From positions 1-64,000 of the forward strand of contig NZ_JAUORH010000005.1 in the NCBI RefSeq assembly GCF_030547425.1: a stretch of DNA of 64,000 bases, given 5' to 3'. Both the position numbers and the translations under genes were made by a program. The stretch comes from Tenacibaculum sp. 1_MG-2023 (GTDB lineage: Bacteria > Bacteroidota > Bacteroidia > Flavobacteriales > Flavobacteriaceae). Shown here piece by piece: positions 7,340-15,747 of this stretch. Position 1 is the first letter of the stretch, and the number at the start of each line of letters is the position of its first letter. The notes under the pieces are model-generated. The model ran no database searches, was not told where the DNA came from, and worked only from the letters and a program-made list of their open reading frames with translations.

Positions 7340-9805
7340 ATGGCAAAAAAGAAGACAACTGTTCGAAAGAAACAGCCTCAAAAATCTATTATTAAAAGGA
7401 TTAAATCCTTTTTTTCAAACAGACAAAACCAAACTATCTTAGGTTTTTTTCTGATATTGTTTTCTATATTTTTAACTGTTGCTTTTGTTTCTTTTTTCTT
7501 CTCATGGCAAGAAGACCAAAGCACACTCAATCAATTTGCTAACAGAACTATCCCTACTAAAAACTTATTAGGAAAAATAGGTGCTAAACTAAGCAACTTT
7601 CTTGTATACAAAGGTTTCGGGCTAGGTGCCTTTATTATACCTCTAACATTATTTTTAACAGGGGCTAGAATCTTACTACAAACCAACCTAAAAAGAATTA
7701 TAATTTCCTGGAACTGGGGTATCTTAATTATGCTTTGGTTTGCTACTGCTCTTGGCTTTGTTGAAAAAAAGCATGCCCTGTTGTCAGGAGTTATAGGTTT
7801 TGAGTTAAATGAATATTTACAAACTTTCTTAGGCAAAACAGGATTAGCTATTCTTCTCATTTTCTTTTTGGTTGCCTATCTAATTATCCGTTTTAGTATT
7901 ACTCCAGAAGCAATTAGTGAAAAAGTAAAAGTTCATAAAGAAAATAAAACAACCACTGCAGAAAACTCTACAAAAGTAAACCGAGATGATTCAACTATTT
8001 TAAATGACACTGATGTAAACAATACCGAAAGTCCAAAAAATGAAGAGTCTAGAAAAGATAAATCAGACTTTGAATTATCATTAGAAAACTTACAACCAAC
8101 TATTTCTAACTACTCTGGTGTTGACGAAACTTCAGACTATGAGAAAAAACAAGAAATTTCTCTAGACATTACTCAAACTGGTGAACCATCATCAAAAATA
8201 TCAGAAGAAAGTAAAAAAGAAGTAGAAGTTGCTATTGAAAAAATTGCAGAAGAAAAAAGTGTTTCTGAAAACTTATCCGATCAATTAGTAAAAGATTTTG
8301 GTGAATTTGATCCTAAGTTAGAATTAGGAAACTTTAAATTCCCTTCTTTCAATTTACTAAAAGAATATAATGAAAGTATTTCTGTAGACCCTACTGAACT
8401 TGAAGCAAAGAAAAATCAAATTGTAGAGACCTTAAAAAACTATAAAATTGGTATTGCTCAAATTAAGGCTACAGTTGGTCCAACCATTACTTTATATGAA
8501 ATTGTACCTGAAGCTGGAGTTCGTATTTCAAAAATTAAAAATTTAGAAGACGATATTGCTTTATCGCTTTCAGCTTTAGGAATACGTATTATTGCTCCAA
8601 TTCCAGGTAAAGGAACCATTGGTATTGAGGTCCCTAATAAAAAAGCAACTATCGTGTCTATGCATTCGGTAATTGCTTCAAAAAAGTTTCAAGAGTCACC
8701 TATGCAACTTCCTATTGCTTTAGGTAAAACCATTTCAAACGAAACTTTTGTTATCGATTTAGCTAAAATGCCTCACTTATTAATGGCTGGTGCTACAGGA
8801 CAAGGTAAATCGGTAGGATTAAATGCTATTCTAACATCACTTTTATACAAGAAGCATCCTGCTGAAGTAAAGTTTGTATTGGTTGATCCTAAAAAGGTAG
8901 AATTAACATTATTCAACAAAATAGAACGTCATTATTTAGCCAAATTACCAGACGATTCTGAAGCTATTATTACCGATACTACTAAGGTAGTAAACACCTT
9001 AAATTCATTGTGTATTGAAATGGATAACCGTTACGACTTACTTAAAAATGCCATGGTTCGTAACATTAAAGAATACAATGTTAAGTTTAAGGCTCGTAAA
9101 CTAAACCCTGAAAACGGACACCGTTTTTTACCATACATCGTATTGGTAATTGACGAGTTTGCTGATTTAATTATGACCGCGGGTAAAGAAGTAGAAACTC
9201 CTATTGCACGTTTGGCTCAATTAGCACGTGCTATCGGTATCCATTTAATTGTAGCAACACAACGTCCTTCAGTAAATGTAATTACAGGTATTATTAAAGC
9301 TAACTTCCCTTCTAGAATTGCATTTAGAGTAACTTCAAAAATTGACTCTAGAACTATTTTAGATGCTCCAGGAGCAGACCAATTAATTGGTAGAGGTGAT
9401 TTGTTATATTCTGGAGGAAATGATGTTATACGTATTCAGTGTGCTTTTGTAGACACTCCTGAAGTAGAAAAAATTACTGATTTTATTGGCTCTCAACGTG
9501 CCTACCCTGAAGCATATTTATTACCAGAATATGTTGGTGAAGAAGGTGGCACAAATCTTGATGTTGATATTGCAGACAGGGATAAACTGTTTAAAGATGC
9601 AGCTGAAGTTATTGTTACTGCGCAACAAGGTTCGGCATCGTTATTGCAACGTAAATTAAAGCTAGGATACAATCGTGCTGGAAGATTGATAGATCAATTA
9701 GAAGCTGCAGGTATTGTAGGTCCTTTTGAAGGCAGTAAAGCACGACAAGTACTTGTACCAGATTTAATTGCTTTAGAGCAATTATTAGAGAGTGAAAAAA
9801 ATTAA
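7340..9805 (+). CDS. ftsK: DNA translocase FtsK
   Basis: An 821-residue septal DNA pump. Residues 1-180 hold the membrane domain with four hydrophobic helices, 190-330 a low-complexity charged linker, and 330-790 the alpha/beta motor. GATGQGKSVGLN (about 484-495) is Walker A and IVLVIDEFADLI the Walker B with the FtsK glutamate; ATQRPSVNVITGIIKANFPSRIAFRV is the conserved FtsK/SpoIIIE block. The C-terminal 60 residues (GSASLLQRKLKLGYNRAGRLIDQLEAAGIVGP) are the winged-helix gamma domain that reads KOPS-type polarity sequences and activates XerCD. It acts in chromosome dimer resolution at division. Confidence 0.97.
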   Translation: MAKKKTTVRKKQPQKSIIKRIKSFFSNRQNQTILGFFLILFSIFLTVAFVSFFFSWQEDQSTLNQFANRTIPTKNLLGKIGAKLSNFLVYKGFGLGAFIIPLTLFLTGARILLQTNLKRIIISWNWGILIMLWFATALGFVEKKHALLSGVIGFELNEYLQTFLGKTGLAILLIFFLVAYLIIRFSITPEAISEKVKVHKENKTTTAENSTKVNRDDSTILNDTDVNNTESPKNEESRKDKSDFELSLENLQPTISNYSGVDETSDYEKKQEISLDITQTGEPSSKISEESKKEVEVAIEKIAEEKSVSENLSDQLVKDFGEFDPKLELGNFKFPSFNLLKEYNESISVDPTELEAKKNQIVETLKNYKIGIAQIKATVGPTITLYEIVPEAGVRISKIKNLEDDIALSLSALGIRIIAPIPGKGTIGIEVPNKKATIVSMHSVIASKKFQESPMQLPIALGKTISNETFVIDLAKMPHLLMAGATGQGKSVGLNAILTSLLYKKHPAEVKFVLVDPKKVELTLFNKIERHYLAKLPDDSEAIITDTTKVVNTLNSLCIEMDNRYDLLKNAMVRNIKEYNVKFKARKLNPENGHRFLPYIVLVIDEFADLIMTAGKEVETPIARLAQLARAIGIHLIVATQRPSVNVITGIIKANFPSRIAFRVTSKIDSRTILDAPGADQLIGRGDLLYSGGNDVIRIQCAFVDTPEVEKITDFIGSQRAYPEAYLLPEYVGEEGGTNLDVDIADRDKLFKDAAEVIVTAQQGSASLLQRKLKLGYNRAGRLIDQLEAAGIVGPFEGSKARQVLVPDLIALEQLLESEKN

Positions 9806-9844
9806 TAATTATAAACTATTCCGAAAGTGGAAACAAGAAAGACG

Positions 9845-10498
9845 ATGAAAAAAATAGGATTATTATTTATTGGATTATGTATTAGCATTAGTGCTATGGG
9901 GCAAACAAATTCTTCTGAAGCAAAAAAAATGCTTGATGAAGTTTCAGACAAAATGGGCACCTATAGAAATATGGTTATCGGTTTTAACTCATCTTTAATA
10001 AATAGAGAAGCAGGCATTACCAACGACCCTCCTATTAGAGGAGTAATTACCTTATCTGGTGAAAAGTACAACTTAGATTATCTTGGGAACACCTTTATTT
10101 TTGATGGAAAAAAATTAGTTGTTATCAACCAAGATGAAAAAGAAGTAAGTATTAACAACGGTAACTTAGATGAAGAAGACGGTTTTATTTACCCTTCTAA
10201 ACTATTAACTTTTTACAAAGAAGGATATAATTACCAAATGGGAGCTTTAAAGAACAGTAACGGACGTAAAGTTCAATATATAGAGCTTACTCCTATTGAT
10301 AGTAACTCTGATATTGTAAAAGTTCAATTAGGTATCGATGCTAAAACAAAGCATATTTATAAATTAACCCAAATAGGCTCTAACGGAGCTGAAACTACCT
10401 TTACAATTACTAAGTTTAAAAGTAATCAACCTATATCTGCTCAGCTTTTTTCTTTTGATAGAACTAAGTACGCTAAACAAGGATACTATATCGACTAA
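9845..10498 (+). CDS. LolA-like outer-membrane lipoprotein carrier
   Basis: The ATG at 9845 gives MKKIGLLFIGLCISISAMGQ, a clean signal peptide cut after AMG; the GTG 18 bases earlier would only add charged residues. The mature protein of about 197 residues is a beta-rich LolA/LolB-type barrel, with VIGFNSSL, YNLDYLGNTFIFDGKKLVV and VQLGIDAKTKHIYKL strands. LolA shuttles lipoproteins across the periplasm from the LolCDE complex to the outer membrane. The place between ftsK and the LptF/G permease gene fits an envelope-biogenesis cluster. Confidence 0.85.
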   Translation: MKKIGLLFIGLCISISAMGQTNSSEAKKMLDEVSDKMGTYRNMVIGFNSSLINREAGITNDPPIRGVITLSGEKYNLDYLGNTFIFDGKKLVVINQDEKEVSINNGNLDEEDGFIYPSKLLTFYKEGYNYQMGALKNSNGRKVQYIELTPIDSNSDIVKVQLGIDAKTKHIYKLTQIGSNGAETTFTITKFKSNQPISAQLFSFDRTKYAKQGYYID

Positions 10499-10552
10499 AA
10501 AATTATATAGAAGTTTTGTTACTGGTTTACTTAAAAAATCATTAACAAAACT

Positions 10553-10591
10553 TTTGTGTTTATATACCACTAACCTACTACCTTTGCTTCT
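10553..10591 (+). promoter_or_regulatory. Probable promoter of the LptF/G gene, start codon close to +1
   Basis: TACCTTTG at 10579-10586 is a perfect TAnnTTTG -7 box, and TTTG at 10553-10556 could be the -33 element with a rather long 22-base gap. The GTG start codon lies only 5 bases after the box, so transcription would begin at or next to the start codon, giving a leaderless or nearly leaderless message. Confidence 0.5.
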
Positions 10592-12394
10592 GTGAAAACA
10601 TTAGACAGATATATATTAAAAAGTTTTATAGTTCCCTTTTTAGCAACCTTCTTTATCATTTTATTTGTACTAGTAATGCAAGTACTGTGGTTGGCTTTTG
10701 ATAATTTTGCTGGTAAAGGTATTAGTGCTGGAATTATTTTAAAATTTTTGTGGTACACTACACTTCTTGTAGCCCCTCAAGCCTTACCTATTGGTGTTTT
10801 ATTATCTTCTATTATGACGCTGGGTAGTTTATCTGAAAATTATGAATTTGCCGCAGCCAAGTCTGCTGGTGTATCTCTACAACGTATGGTTCGTCCTATC
10901 GTTTTTTTAGCTATTTTTTTAAGTGGTATTAACTTTTTGTTTCTTAATTACGTGTATCCATATGCAATGCTTAAGCAATTAAACATGAAGGTAAACATTA
11001 AAAAGAAACAACCAGCTATTGCTTTAGTTGCCGGAAGCTTTAACACTGAAATCCCTAATTTTCAAATAAAATTTAAAGAGAAATACGGCGAAGAAGACAA
11101 CCTTTTAAAAGAGGTAATGATTTACGATCTATCTTCTAAAAAAGGAAACAATAAAATTATTACAGCAAAAAGAGGTGAAATTATTTCAGAAGAAGGTAGT
11201 CGTTATATGACATTAGTTTTAAAAGATGGTTATTATTTTGAGCATCATTTAAAAAACGGAGCTTCTTTTAAAGAGCGTGAAAAGATGCCTGCCTCATACG
11301 CAGACTTTGAAAAATACACCATTAATATTGATATTTCTTCGTTTAGTAACGATGACCTAGAAGACGAAAAGTATAAAACAAACTACAATATGTTAAGTTT
11401 GGCTCAGTTAAAAGATACTTTGCCAACCTTGAAGCAAAACTACGATGCCTTTGTTAATAGTAGAGCAAAAAACTTATTTTTAAGTATTGATGTAGAAGAC
11501 TTACATCAGTATCCTGATTCATTAAAAAACAAAGACCTTTCCTTAGATATTCTTGAAAACTTTGAGTTAAAAGAAAAACTAAATATTCTCTCAACAGCTA
11601 CTTCTAAATTAGAACGTACAATAAATAACAACAAGTCTAACAAAGACACCTTAAAAAACAAACGAAAGTATTTAAACTTATATGATATTGAGTTTTACAA
11701 TCGGGTAGCTTTTTCACTTTCTTGTTTATTACTCTTCTTTATTGGTGCTCCTTTGGGTTCTATTATTAGAAAAGGAGGAATGGGATTACCTATGATTTTG
11801 GCAATAGCCATTTATGTACTATACTTTTTCTCCAATACTTTTGGAAGGAATTTAGCAGAAGAAAGTTCACTTACAGCCATTACTGGTTCTTGGCTAAGTG
11901 TATTTTTAATGCTACCTTTGGCTATTACTTTAACTGTTAGAGCGACCAAAGACAAAGGACTATTTGATATTAATAGTTTTTTACCTACTATAAAATCTAA
12001 ACTAAAAAAAGATAATATTATTAATCTAAAATTAATAGACACTTATTTTATAGAATACAAAGTAAATGCTAAAAAAGCTCTTATTCTTTACTTGCTGTTT
12101 CTCTTAATTTATTTTACTGAAAGCTATTTTGATAATAACTTTGTTTTAACAGGTTCTTTAATTATTATTAGATACTTTGTCGTTATTTTATCGCTTATTT
12201 ATATTATTAAATCCATTGCTCATTATGACAATATTTATAAAGCTTTAAATAAAAAAAGAGATATTCTACATGTAGTTCTTTTATTTTTAGGCATACCTTT
12301 TTATTTTATCATATATTTTTATACTCTGAAAGATTTAAGAGAAAAAATAAATCTTTCTAAAAAAATAAACAATGACAACACAAACTCCAACTAA
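10592..12394 (+). CDS. LptF/LptG family LPS export permease
   Basis: A 600-residue membrane protein starting with GTG at 10592. MKTLDRYILKSFIVPFLATFFIILFVLVMQ is the typical first helix of LptF/LptG, which with LptB pulls LPS from the inner membrane into the Lpt bridge. Three helices occupy the first 125 residues, followed by a periplasmic jellyroll domain (130-360) and three helices around 370-450 (GAPLGSIIRKGGMGLPM is conserved). The last 110 residues add two or three further helices not present in the enterobacterial protein. Its 3' end overlaps ribB by 23 bases. Whether it acts as LptF or LptG cannot be told from sequence. Confidence 0.92.
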   Translation: MKTLDRYILKSFIVPFLATFFIILFVLVMQVLWLAFDNFAGKGISAGIILKFLWYTTLLVAPQALPIGVLLSSIMTLGSLSENYEFAAAKSAGVSLQRMVRPIVFLAIFLSGINFLFLNYVYPYAMLKQLNMKVNIKKKQPAIALVAGSFNTEIPNFQIKFKEKYGEEDNLLKEVMIYDLSSKKGNNKIITAKRGEIISEEGSRYMTLVLKDGYYFEHHLKNGASFKEREKMPASYADFEKYTINIDISSFSNDDLEDEKYKTNYNMLSLAQLKDTLPTLKQNYDAFVNSRAKNLFLSIDVEDLHQYPDSLKNKDLSLDILENFELKEKLNILSTATSKLERTINNNKSNKDTLKNKRKYLNLYDIEFYNRVAFSLSCLLLFFIGAPLGSIIRKGGMGLPMILAIAIYVLYFFSNTFGRNLAEESSLTAITGSWLSVFLMLPLAITLTVRATKDKGLFDINSFLPTIKSKLKKDNIINLKLIDTYFIEYKVNAKKALILYLLFLLIYFTESYFDNNFVLTGSLIIIRYFVVILSLIYIIKSIAHYDNIYKALNKKRDILHVVLLFLGIPFYFIIYFYTLKDLREKINLSKKINNDNTNSN

Positions 12395-13514
12395 TATTCA
12401 ATTAAATACAATTGAAGAAGCTATAGAAGACATTAAAAACGGTAAAGTTATTATCGTAGTTGATGATGAAGATCGTGAAAATGAAGGTGATTTTTTAGCT
12501 GCTGCTGAAAAGATTACTCCAGAAATGATCAATTTTATGGCAACCCATGGTCGTGGATTAATTTGTACTCCATTAACCGAAACTCGTTGTAAAGAATTAG
12601 AACTAAATATGATGGTAAGTAACAATACTGACCCTATGGAAACTGCTTTTACCGTATCGGTAGATTTACGTGGAAACGGGGTTACTACGGGTATTTCTGC
12701 ATCTGATAGAGCTAAAACTGTACAAGCCTTAATGAATCCAGATACCAAACCTTTTGATTTAGCTAGACCAGGGCATATTTTTCCTTTAAAAGCCAAAAAC
12801 GGTGGTGTATTACGTAGAACTGGTCATACTGAAGCAGCTATTGACTTTGCTCGTTTAGCTGGTTTAGAGCCTGCTGGAGTTATCGTTGAAATTATGAATG
12901 AAGACGGTACCATGGCTCGCTTACCTCAACTAATGAAAGTTGCTAAAAAATTCGATTTAAAAATTGTTTCTATTGAAGATTTAGTAGCCTACCGAATGGA
13001 ACACGATTCTTTAATAGAAAAGAAAGAAGACTTTAATATTCAAACTCGATTTGGTGATTTCCGCTTACGTGCTTACCAACAAACTACCAACAATCAAGTA
13101 CATATTGCTTTAACTAAAGGTACTTGGAGTAAAAACGAACCTATTTTAACTCGTGTAAACTCTACTTTAGTAAACAACGATATTTTAGGAACCTTAACTA
13201 ATAATGCCGACAAAAAACTAGACCAAATGTTTAAGGTTATTAATGAAGAAGGTAGAGGCGCTATTTTATTCATTAATCAACAAATGCAAGCTTTAAATTT
13301 ATTGAATAGACTTCGTATGCTAAAAGAAAACCAAGCTAAAGGAGAAATGAAAGCTCCTAATGTGGTGATGGACAACAAAGATTTTGGTATTGGTGCACAA
13401 ATTTTACACGATTTACACATTCATAAATTACGCTTAGTTTCTAACACCAAACAAACCAAACGTGTGGGTATGATTGGTTACGGACTAGAAATTGTTGATT
13501 ATGTAAACTACTAA
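12372..13514 (+). CDS. ribB: 3,4-dihydroxy-2-butanone-4-phosphate synthase with a degenerate GTP cyclohydrolase II domain
   Basis: A 380-residue RibBA-type fusion. Residues 8-205 are an intact DHBP synthase (VDDEDRENEGDFL, HGRGLICTPLT, RRTGHTEAAIDFARLAG), which makes the four-carbon unit of riboflavin from ribulose 5-phosphate. Residues 215-380 have the RibA fold, but the zinc cysteines of GTP cyclohydrolase II (CxxxxxxxxCxC) are replaced: the segment reads RVNSTLVNNDILGTLTNNADKKL, and the catalytic QEGRGIG region is also lost. FGIGAQILHDL and the end survive. The second half is therefore unlikely to open GTP; a separate RibA should exist elsewhere. It overlaps the LptF/G gene and ends in a strong terminator. 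Confidence 0.93.
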   Translation: MTTQTPTNIQLNTIEEAIEDIKNGKVIIVVDDEDRENEGDFLAAAEKITPEMINFMATHGRGLICTPLTETRCKELELNMMVSNNTDPMETAFTVSVDLRGNGVTTGISASDRAKTVQALMNPDTKPFDLARPGHIFPLKAKNGGVLRRTGHTEAAIDFARLAGLEPAGVIVEIMNEDGTMARLPQLMKVAKKFDLKIVSIEDLVAYRMEHDSLIEKKEDFNIQTRFGDFRLRAYQQTTNNQVHIALTKGTWSKNEPILTRVNSTLVNNDILGTLTNNADKKLDQMFKVINEEGRGAILFINQQMQALNLLNRLRMLKENQAKGEMKAPNVVMDNKDFGIGAQILHDLHIHKLRLVSNTKQTKRVGMIGYGLEIVDYVNY

Positions 13515-13528
13515 TCAAAACAATATAT

Positions 13529-13570
13529 AAAACAAAAATCTCGAGTTAATTAACTCGGGATTTTTGTTTT
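13529..13570 (+). terminator. Intrinsic terminator after ribB
   Basis: AAACAAAAATC plus CGAGTTA pairs with TAACTCG plus GATTTTTGTTT, with one T/G mismatch and a short loop, and ends in TTTTTGTTTT. It lies 14 bases after the ribB stop. Confidence 0.85.
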
Positions 13571-13675
13571 ATACAACTATCAGTTATTACAGTCTTTTTT
13601 TTCAACCTTACTAATTAACTAACATTTTTCTACAACAAATAGTTTGTTTAAAACACTTCTATTAGGCAATGAATG

Positions 13676-13776
13676 TTACTCCCCTTACCCAAGGAGTATC
13701 GTTCCCCTTACTATGGGAGTGCCACTCCCCTTATACAGGAAAAGACATCCCAATTAGGCTTGGGGTATCACTCCGA
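13676..13776. repeat. Four imperfect tandem hairpin units of about 25 bases
   Basis: This is the main content of the 387-base gap between ribB and the next gene. Each unit has a C-rich arm, a short spacer and a G-rich arm: ACTCCCCTTA...AGGAGTATC, TTCCCCTTA...GGGAGTGCC, ACTCCCCTTA...AGGA, and CCAATTAGG...TGGGGTATC. The arms of a unit pair with each other (ACTCC/GGAGT, CCCC/GGGA, CTCC/GGA, CCCA/TGGG). The block is far more GC-rich than its surroundings. A 36-codon open frame (13669-13779) crosses it but looks like a by-product of the repeat. Confidence 0.65.
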
Positions 13777-13901
13777 TAATAATTAAACATGTTTTGCATT
13801 TATTTTTATATTTGACACCGTGAAAATTGCTATAGACTTCTTCCTTTATATTATAACAAGGTGCAATAGTAATTTTTGTCTTATTTATGTGTTAATACAT
13901 A

Positions 13902-14213
13902 ATGAATGAAAAGAAAAATTTAATCAAAAATAAAAGTATGATAGAAATATTAGCATTAGTTTTTTTAGGTAAGAAAATAGCTGAATTAGCAGAAGAAAAA
14001 GGAGAAAGTCCTAAAAAATGGAGAGGTATAATGATTGGTTCTTGGTTTGGAGCTGAAATCTTAGGTTTTGTAATATTTGCCTTTACTGTGGGTATAAATG
14101 ATAATACTATTTTCCCTGCTGCAATGGTAGGACTGGCTTGTGGTTTAGTTAGTTATTTTGTTGTTAGAAATATGTTGTCTGCAAAACCTAATACTATAAA
14201 AGAATTATCTTAG
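13902..14213 (+). CDS. Small membrane protein of unknown function
   Basis: A 103-residue protein with two predicted membrane helices (about 45-65 and 72-92: IMIGSWFGAEILGFVIFAFTVG and AAMVGLACGLVSYFVV) after a basic, helical N-terminus (GKKIAELAEEKGESPKKWR). The ATG at 13902 gives MNEKKNLIKNKSMIEIL; a second ATG at 13938 (MIEILALVFLG) would start directly at a hydrophobic stretch and is a fair alternative. The family is not recognised. It stands alone between the tandem repeat and the IS200-type element. Confidence 0.7.
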   Translation: MNEKKNLIKNKSMIEILALVFLGKKIAELAEEKGESPKKWRGIMIGSWFGAEILGFVIFAFTVGINDNTIFPAAMVGLACGLVSYFVVRNMLSAKPNTIKELS

Positions 14214-14230
14214 GTGATAAAACAATGAAC

Positions 14231-14778
14231 TACCTCGACCCAAGGGTACGAGGTATCAAAACAATTTAAGCTGTGACTTGTGTATCTTTTGATACTCTTG
14301 TCCTTTTCCTTGACCTTGAACGTACTTCTTTATAACCTCTTCATTCGCATATTGACCAACAGTATTGATGTAATAACCACTTGTCCAAAATTTACCGCCC
14401 CATAAAAATCGCTTTACTTCTGGATGTAATCTGGAAATCTCACGCCCTGTTATGCTTTTTATGGTATTAACTATCTTTTGAGGTGATAACATCGGTACAC
14501 TTTGAATCAAAAAATGTACGTGATCTTCATCACAACCTATCTCCAAAAAATGAGCCTCGTAACGATGTGATATTTCTAAACAAACTTCTCGTAAGGTCTC
14601 AGAGACTTCTTCGCTCAAAACTTTTCTTCTATATCTAATTGGACAAACCAAATGATACAACAGCAAACTCTTATTATGGCTTTTATGAATATGCTCACTC
14701 ATAAATCCAAAATTACATATCTTTACGCTACACCCGACGCAAGCATCGGGGAATTCTATTGATTAAACCTTTGATACC
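14231..14778 (-). mobile_element. IS200/IS605-family element (tnpA only)
   Basis: One transposase gene is flanked by subterminal hairpins, as in the IS200 group, which moves as single-stranded DNA. On the 3' side of tnpA, TACCTCG-ACCC at 14231-14241 pairs with GGGT-A-CGAGGTA (14244-14255), an 11-base stem with one bulge, reaching the tnpA stop codon. On the 5' side, CCCGA..GC at 14733-14740 pairs with GC..TCGGG (14743-14750). GGTATCAAA (14252-14260) recurs inverted as TTTGATACC (14770-14778). The exact ends are uncertain by some tens of bases because these elements leave no target duplication. Confidence 0.7.
14256..14702 (-). CDS. tnpA: IS200/IS605 Y1 transposase TnpA
   Basis: A 148-residue tyrosine transposase of full length. 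YHLVCPIRYRRKVL is the usual first strand, EIGCDEDHVHFLIQSVP (about 53-69) carries the HUH metal site (His-Val-His), and IKKYVQGQGKGQEY (about 122-135) holds the catalytic tyrosine followed by the glutamine that completes the site. WGGKFWTSGYYINTVG is also typical. All key residues are present, so the enzyme may be active. No TnpB/IscB gene accompanies it. The stop codon directly abuts the right-end hairpin. Confidence 0.93.
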   Translation of the reverse strand: MSEHIHKSHNKSLLLYHLVCPIRYRRKVLSEEVSETLREVCLEISHRYEAHFLEIGCDEDHVHFLIQSVPMLSPQKIVNTIKSITGREISRLHPEVKRFLWGGKFWTSGYYINTVGQYANEEVIKKYVQGQGKGQEYQKIHKSQLKLF

Positions 14779-14822
14779 ATAAAACAAAAATAGTGCTATG
14801 CACTATTTTTGTTTTATGGTAT
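14774..14822 (-). terminator. Perfect 23-base-pair hairpin terminator after the AraC/GyrI gene
   Basis: The arm 14774-14796 (starting ATACCATAAAAC) is the exact complement of 14800-14822 (ending GTTTTATGGTAT), with a 3-base loop. The arm begins one base after the stop codon of the AraC-family gene. T-rich arms allow termination on either strand. Its outer edge overlaps the inverted TTTGATACC of the IS200-type element. Confidence 0.75.
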
Positions 14823-14823
14823 T

Positions 14824-15747
14824 TTACTCTACAGGTATACAAATGTCTACGATACATTTACCTTCTGGATGCTCATTAGGATTGTTATAAAAAATCTCGT
14901 ACGGATCTTGATCTGCTTTTTTGAAACCATGTTCACTCATCCACACAAAACTACTTTCCCATGCTTGTTGAAATTCTGACGGAGTAATTTCTAAACGAGA
15001 AACCACACATTTTGCTTCTGGTATTTCTTTTATACTTACTTCTCCTTCAGTTTTTACCTCTGAATTTAAAGTTAAACAAATACTCATTCTTATTTTGTCT
15101 TCATCAGTAATTTTAGGACTGTCGTGATATACCGTTAACATTCTTAAATTTTCCTGCTGCATTAACCCTTTAGGGTAAGCCCACTTCATTAGTTTATGGT
15201 AAGCATTTTCTACTGCATCCATTTTTCCTTGATGTGTTAAGTAGGCTACTTTTAAGGTTGGCATTTTTTTTACTTCAGTTTTAGCTTTCATTTGCATCCA
15301 TTTTAAGTTTGTATCTATGTTACAAATATATTGTTCAAACTGTGTTTCTATTTTTCCATTCTTGCTTTCTGTTTTACAAATCTTGCTATATTTAGATGGA
15401 CTTTCTTTTTTAAATTCAGCAGGACTCATTCCGTAAAATTTTTTAAATGCTCTTGAAAACGATGACAAACTTGTAAAACCAACTATTTCAGACACTTCTG
15501 TAATCGTTTTGCTTTTTTTATTTAGTAAAAACGAAGCCGATTTTTCTACTCTCTTTCTGGTTATAAAATCATTAACGGTTTCTTTAGTTACTGCCTTAAA
15601 AAGTCTGTGAAAATGATATGGAGAGAAGTAAGCTCTTTCTGCTATTTCTTCTAGAATAAGTTTCTTTTCTAAGTTTTCTTCTATAAAATCGATAGCCTTG
15701 CTTATGCGAATTGCTGTTTTATTAGGTATTTTTTTAGATGATTTCAT
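14824..15747 (-). CDS. AraC family regulator with GyrI-like effector domain
   Basis: A 307-residue regulator. Residues 12-112 form the two helix-turn-helix motifs of AraC proteins (LEEIAERAYFSPYHFHRLFKAVT and ITEVSEIVGFTSLSSFSRAFKKFYGMSPAEFKKE). Residues 155-307 are a GyrI/Rob-like ligand-binding domain (VAYLTHQGKMDAVENAYHKLMKW, EIPEAKCVVSRLEITPSEFQQAWESSFVWM), which binds small, often cationic or aromatic molecules. The order (DNA binding first) is like Rob and SoxS-type drug-response activators. Its start overlaps the hydrolase gene end by 14 bases, so it is the last gene of a minus-strand run and may respond to a product of that enzyme. Confidence 0.9.
   Translation of the reverse strand: MKSSKKIPNKTAIRISKAIDFIEENLEKKLILEEIAERAYFSPYHFHRLFKAVTKETVNDFITRKRVEKSASFLLNKKSKTITEVSEIVGFTSLSSFSRAFKKFYGMSPAEFKKESPSKYSKICKTESKNGKIETQFEQYICNIDTNLKWMQMKAKTEVKKMPTLKVAYLTHQGKMDAVENAYHKLMKWAYPKGLMQQENLRMLTVYHDSPKITDEDKIRMSICLTLNSEVKTEGEVSIKEIPEAKCVVSRLEITPSEFQQAWESSFVWMSEHGFKKADQDPYEIFYNNPNEHPEGKCIVDICIPVE

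Noticed and set aside
13669..13779. A 36-codon open frame across the tandem repeat
   Set aside because: The frame only reads through the repeat, the peptide has no recognisable features, and the hairpin pattern explains the sequence better.
13793..13814. A TTTG...TATATTTG promoter before the 103-residue membrane protein
   Set aside because: The -7 box is good but the spacing to the nearest TTTG is only about 10 bases, too short for the Bacteroidetes promoter type.
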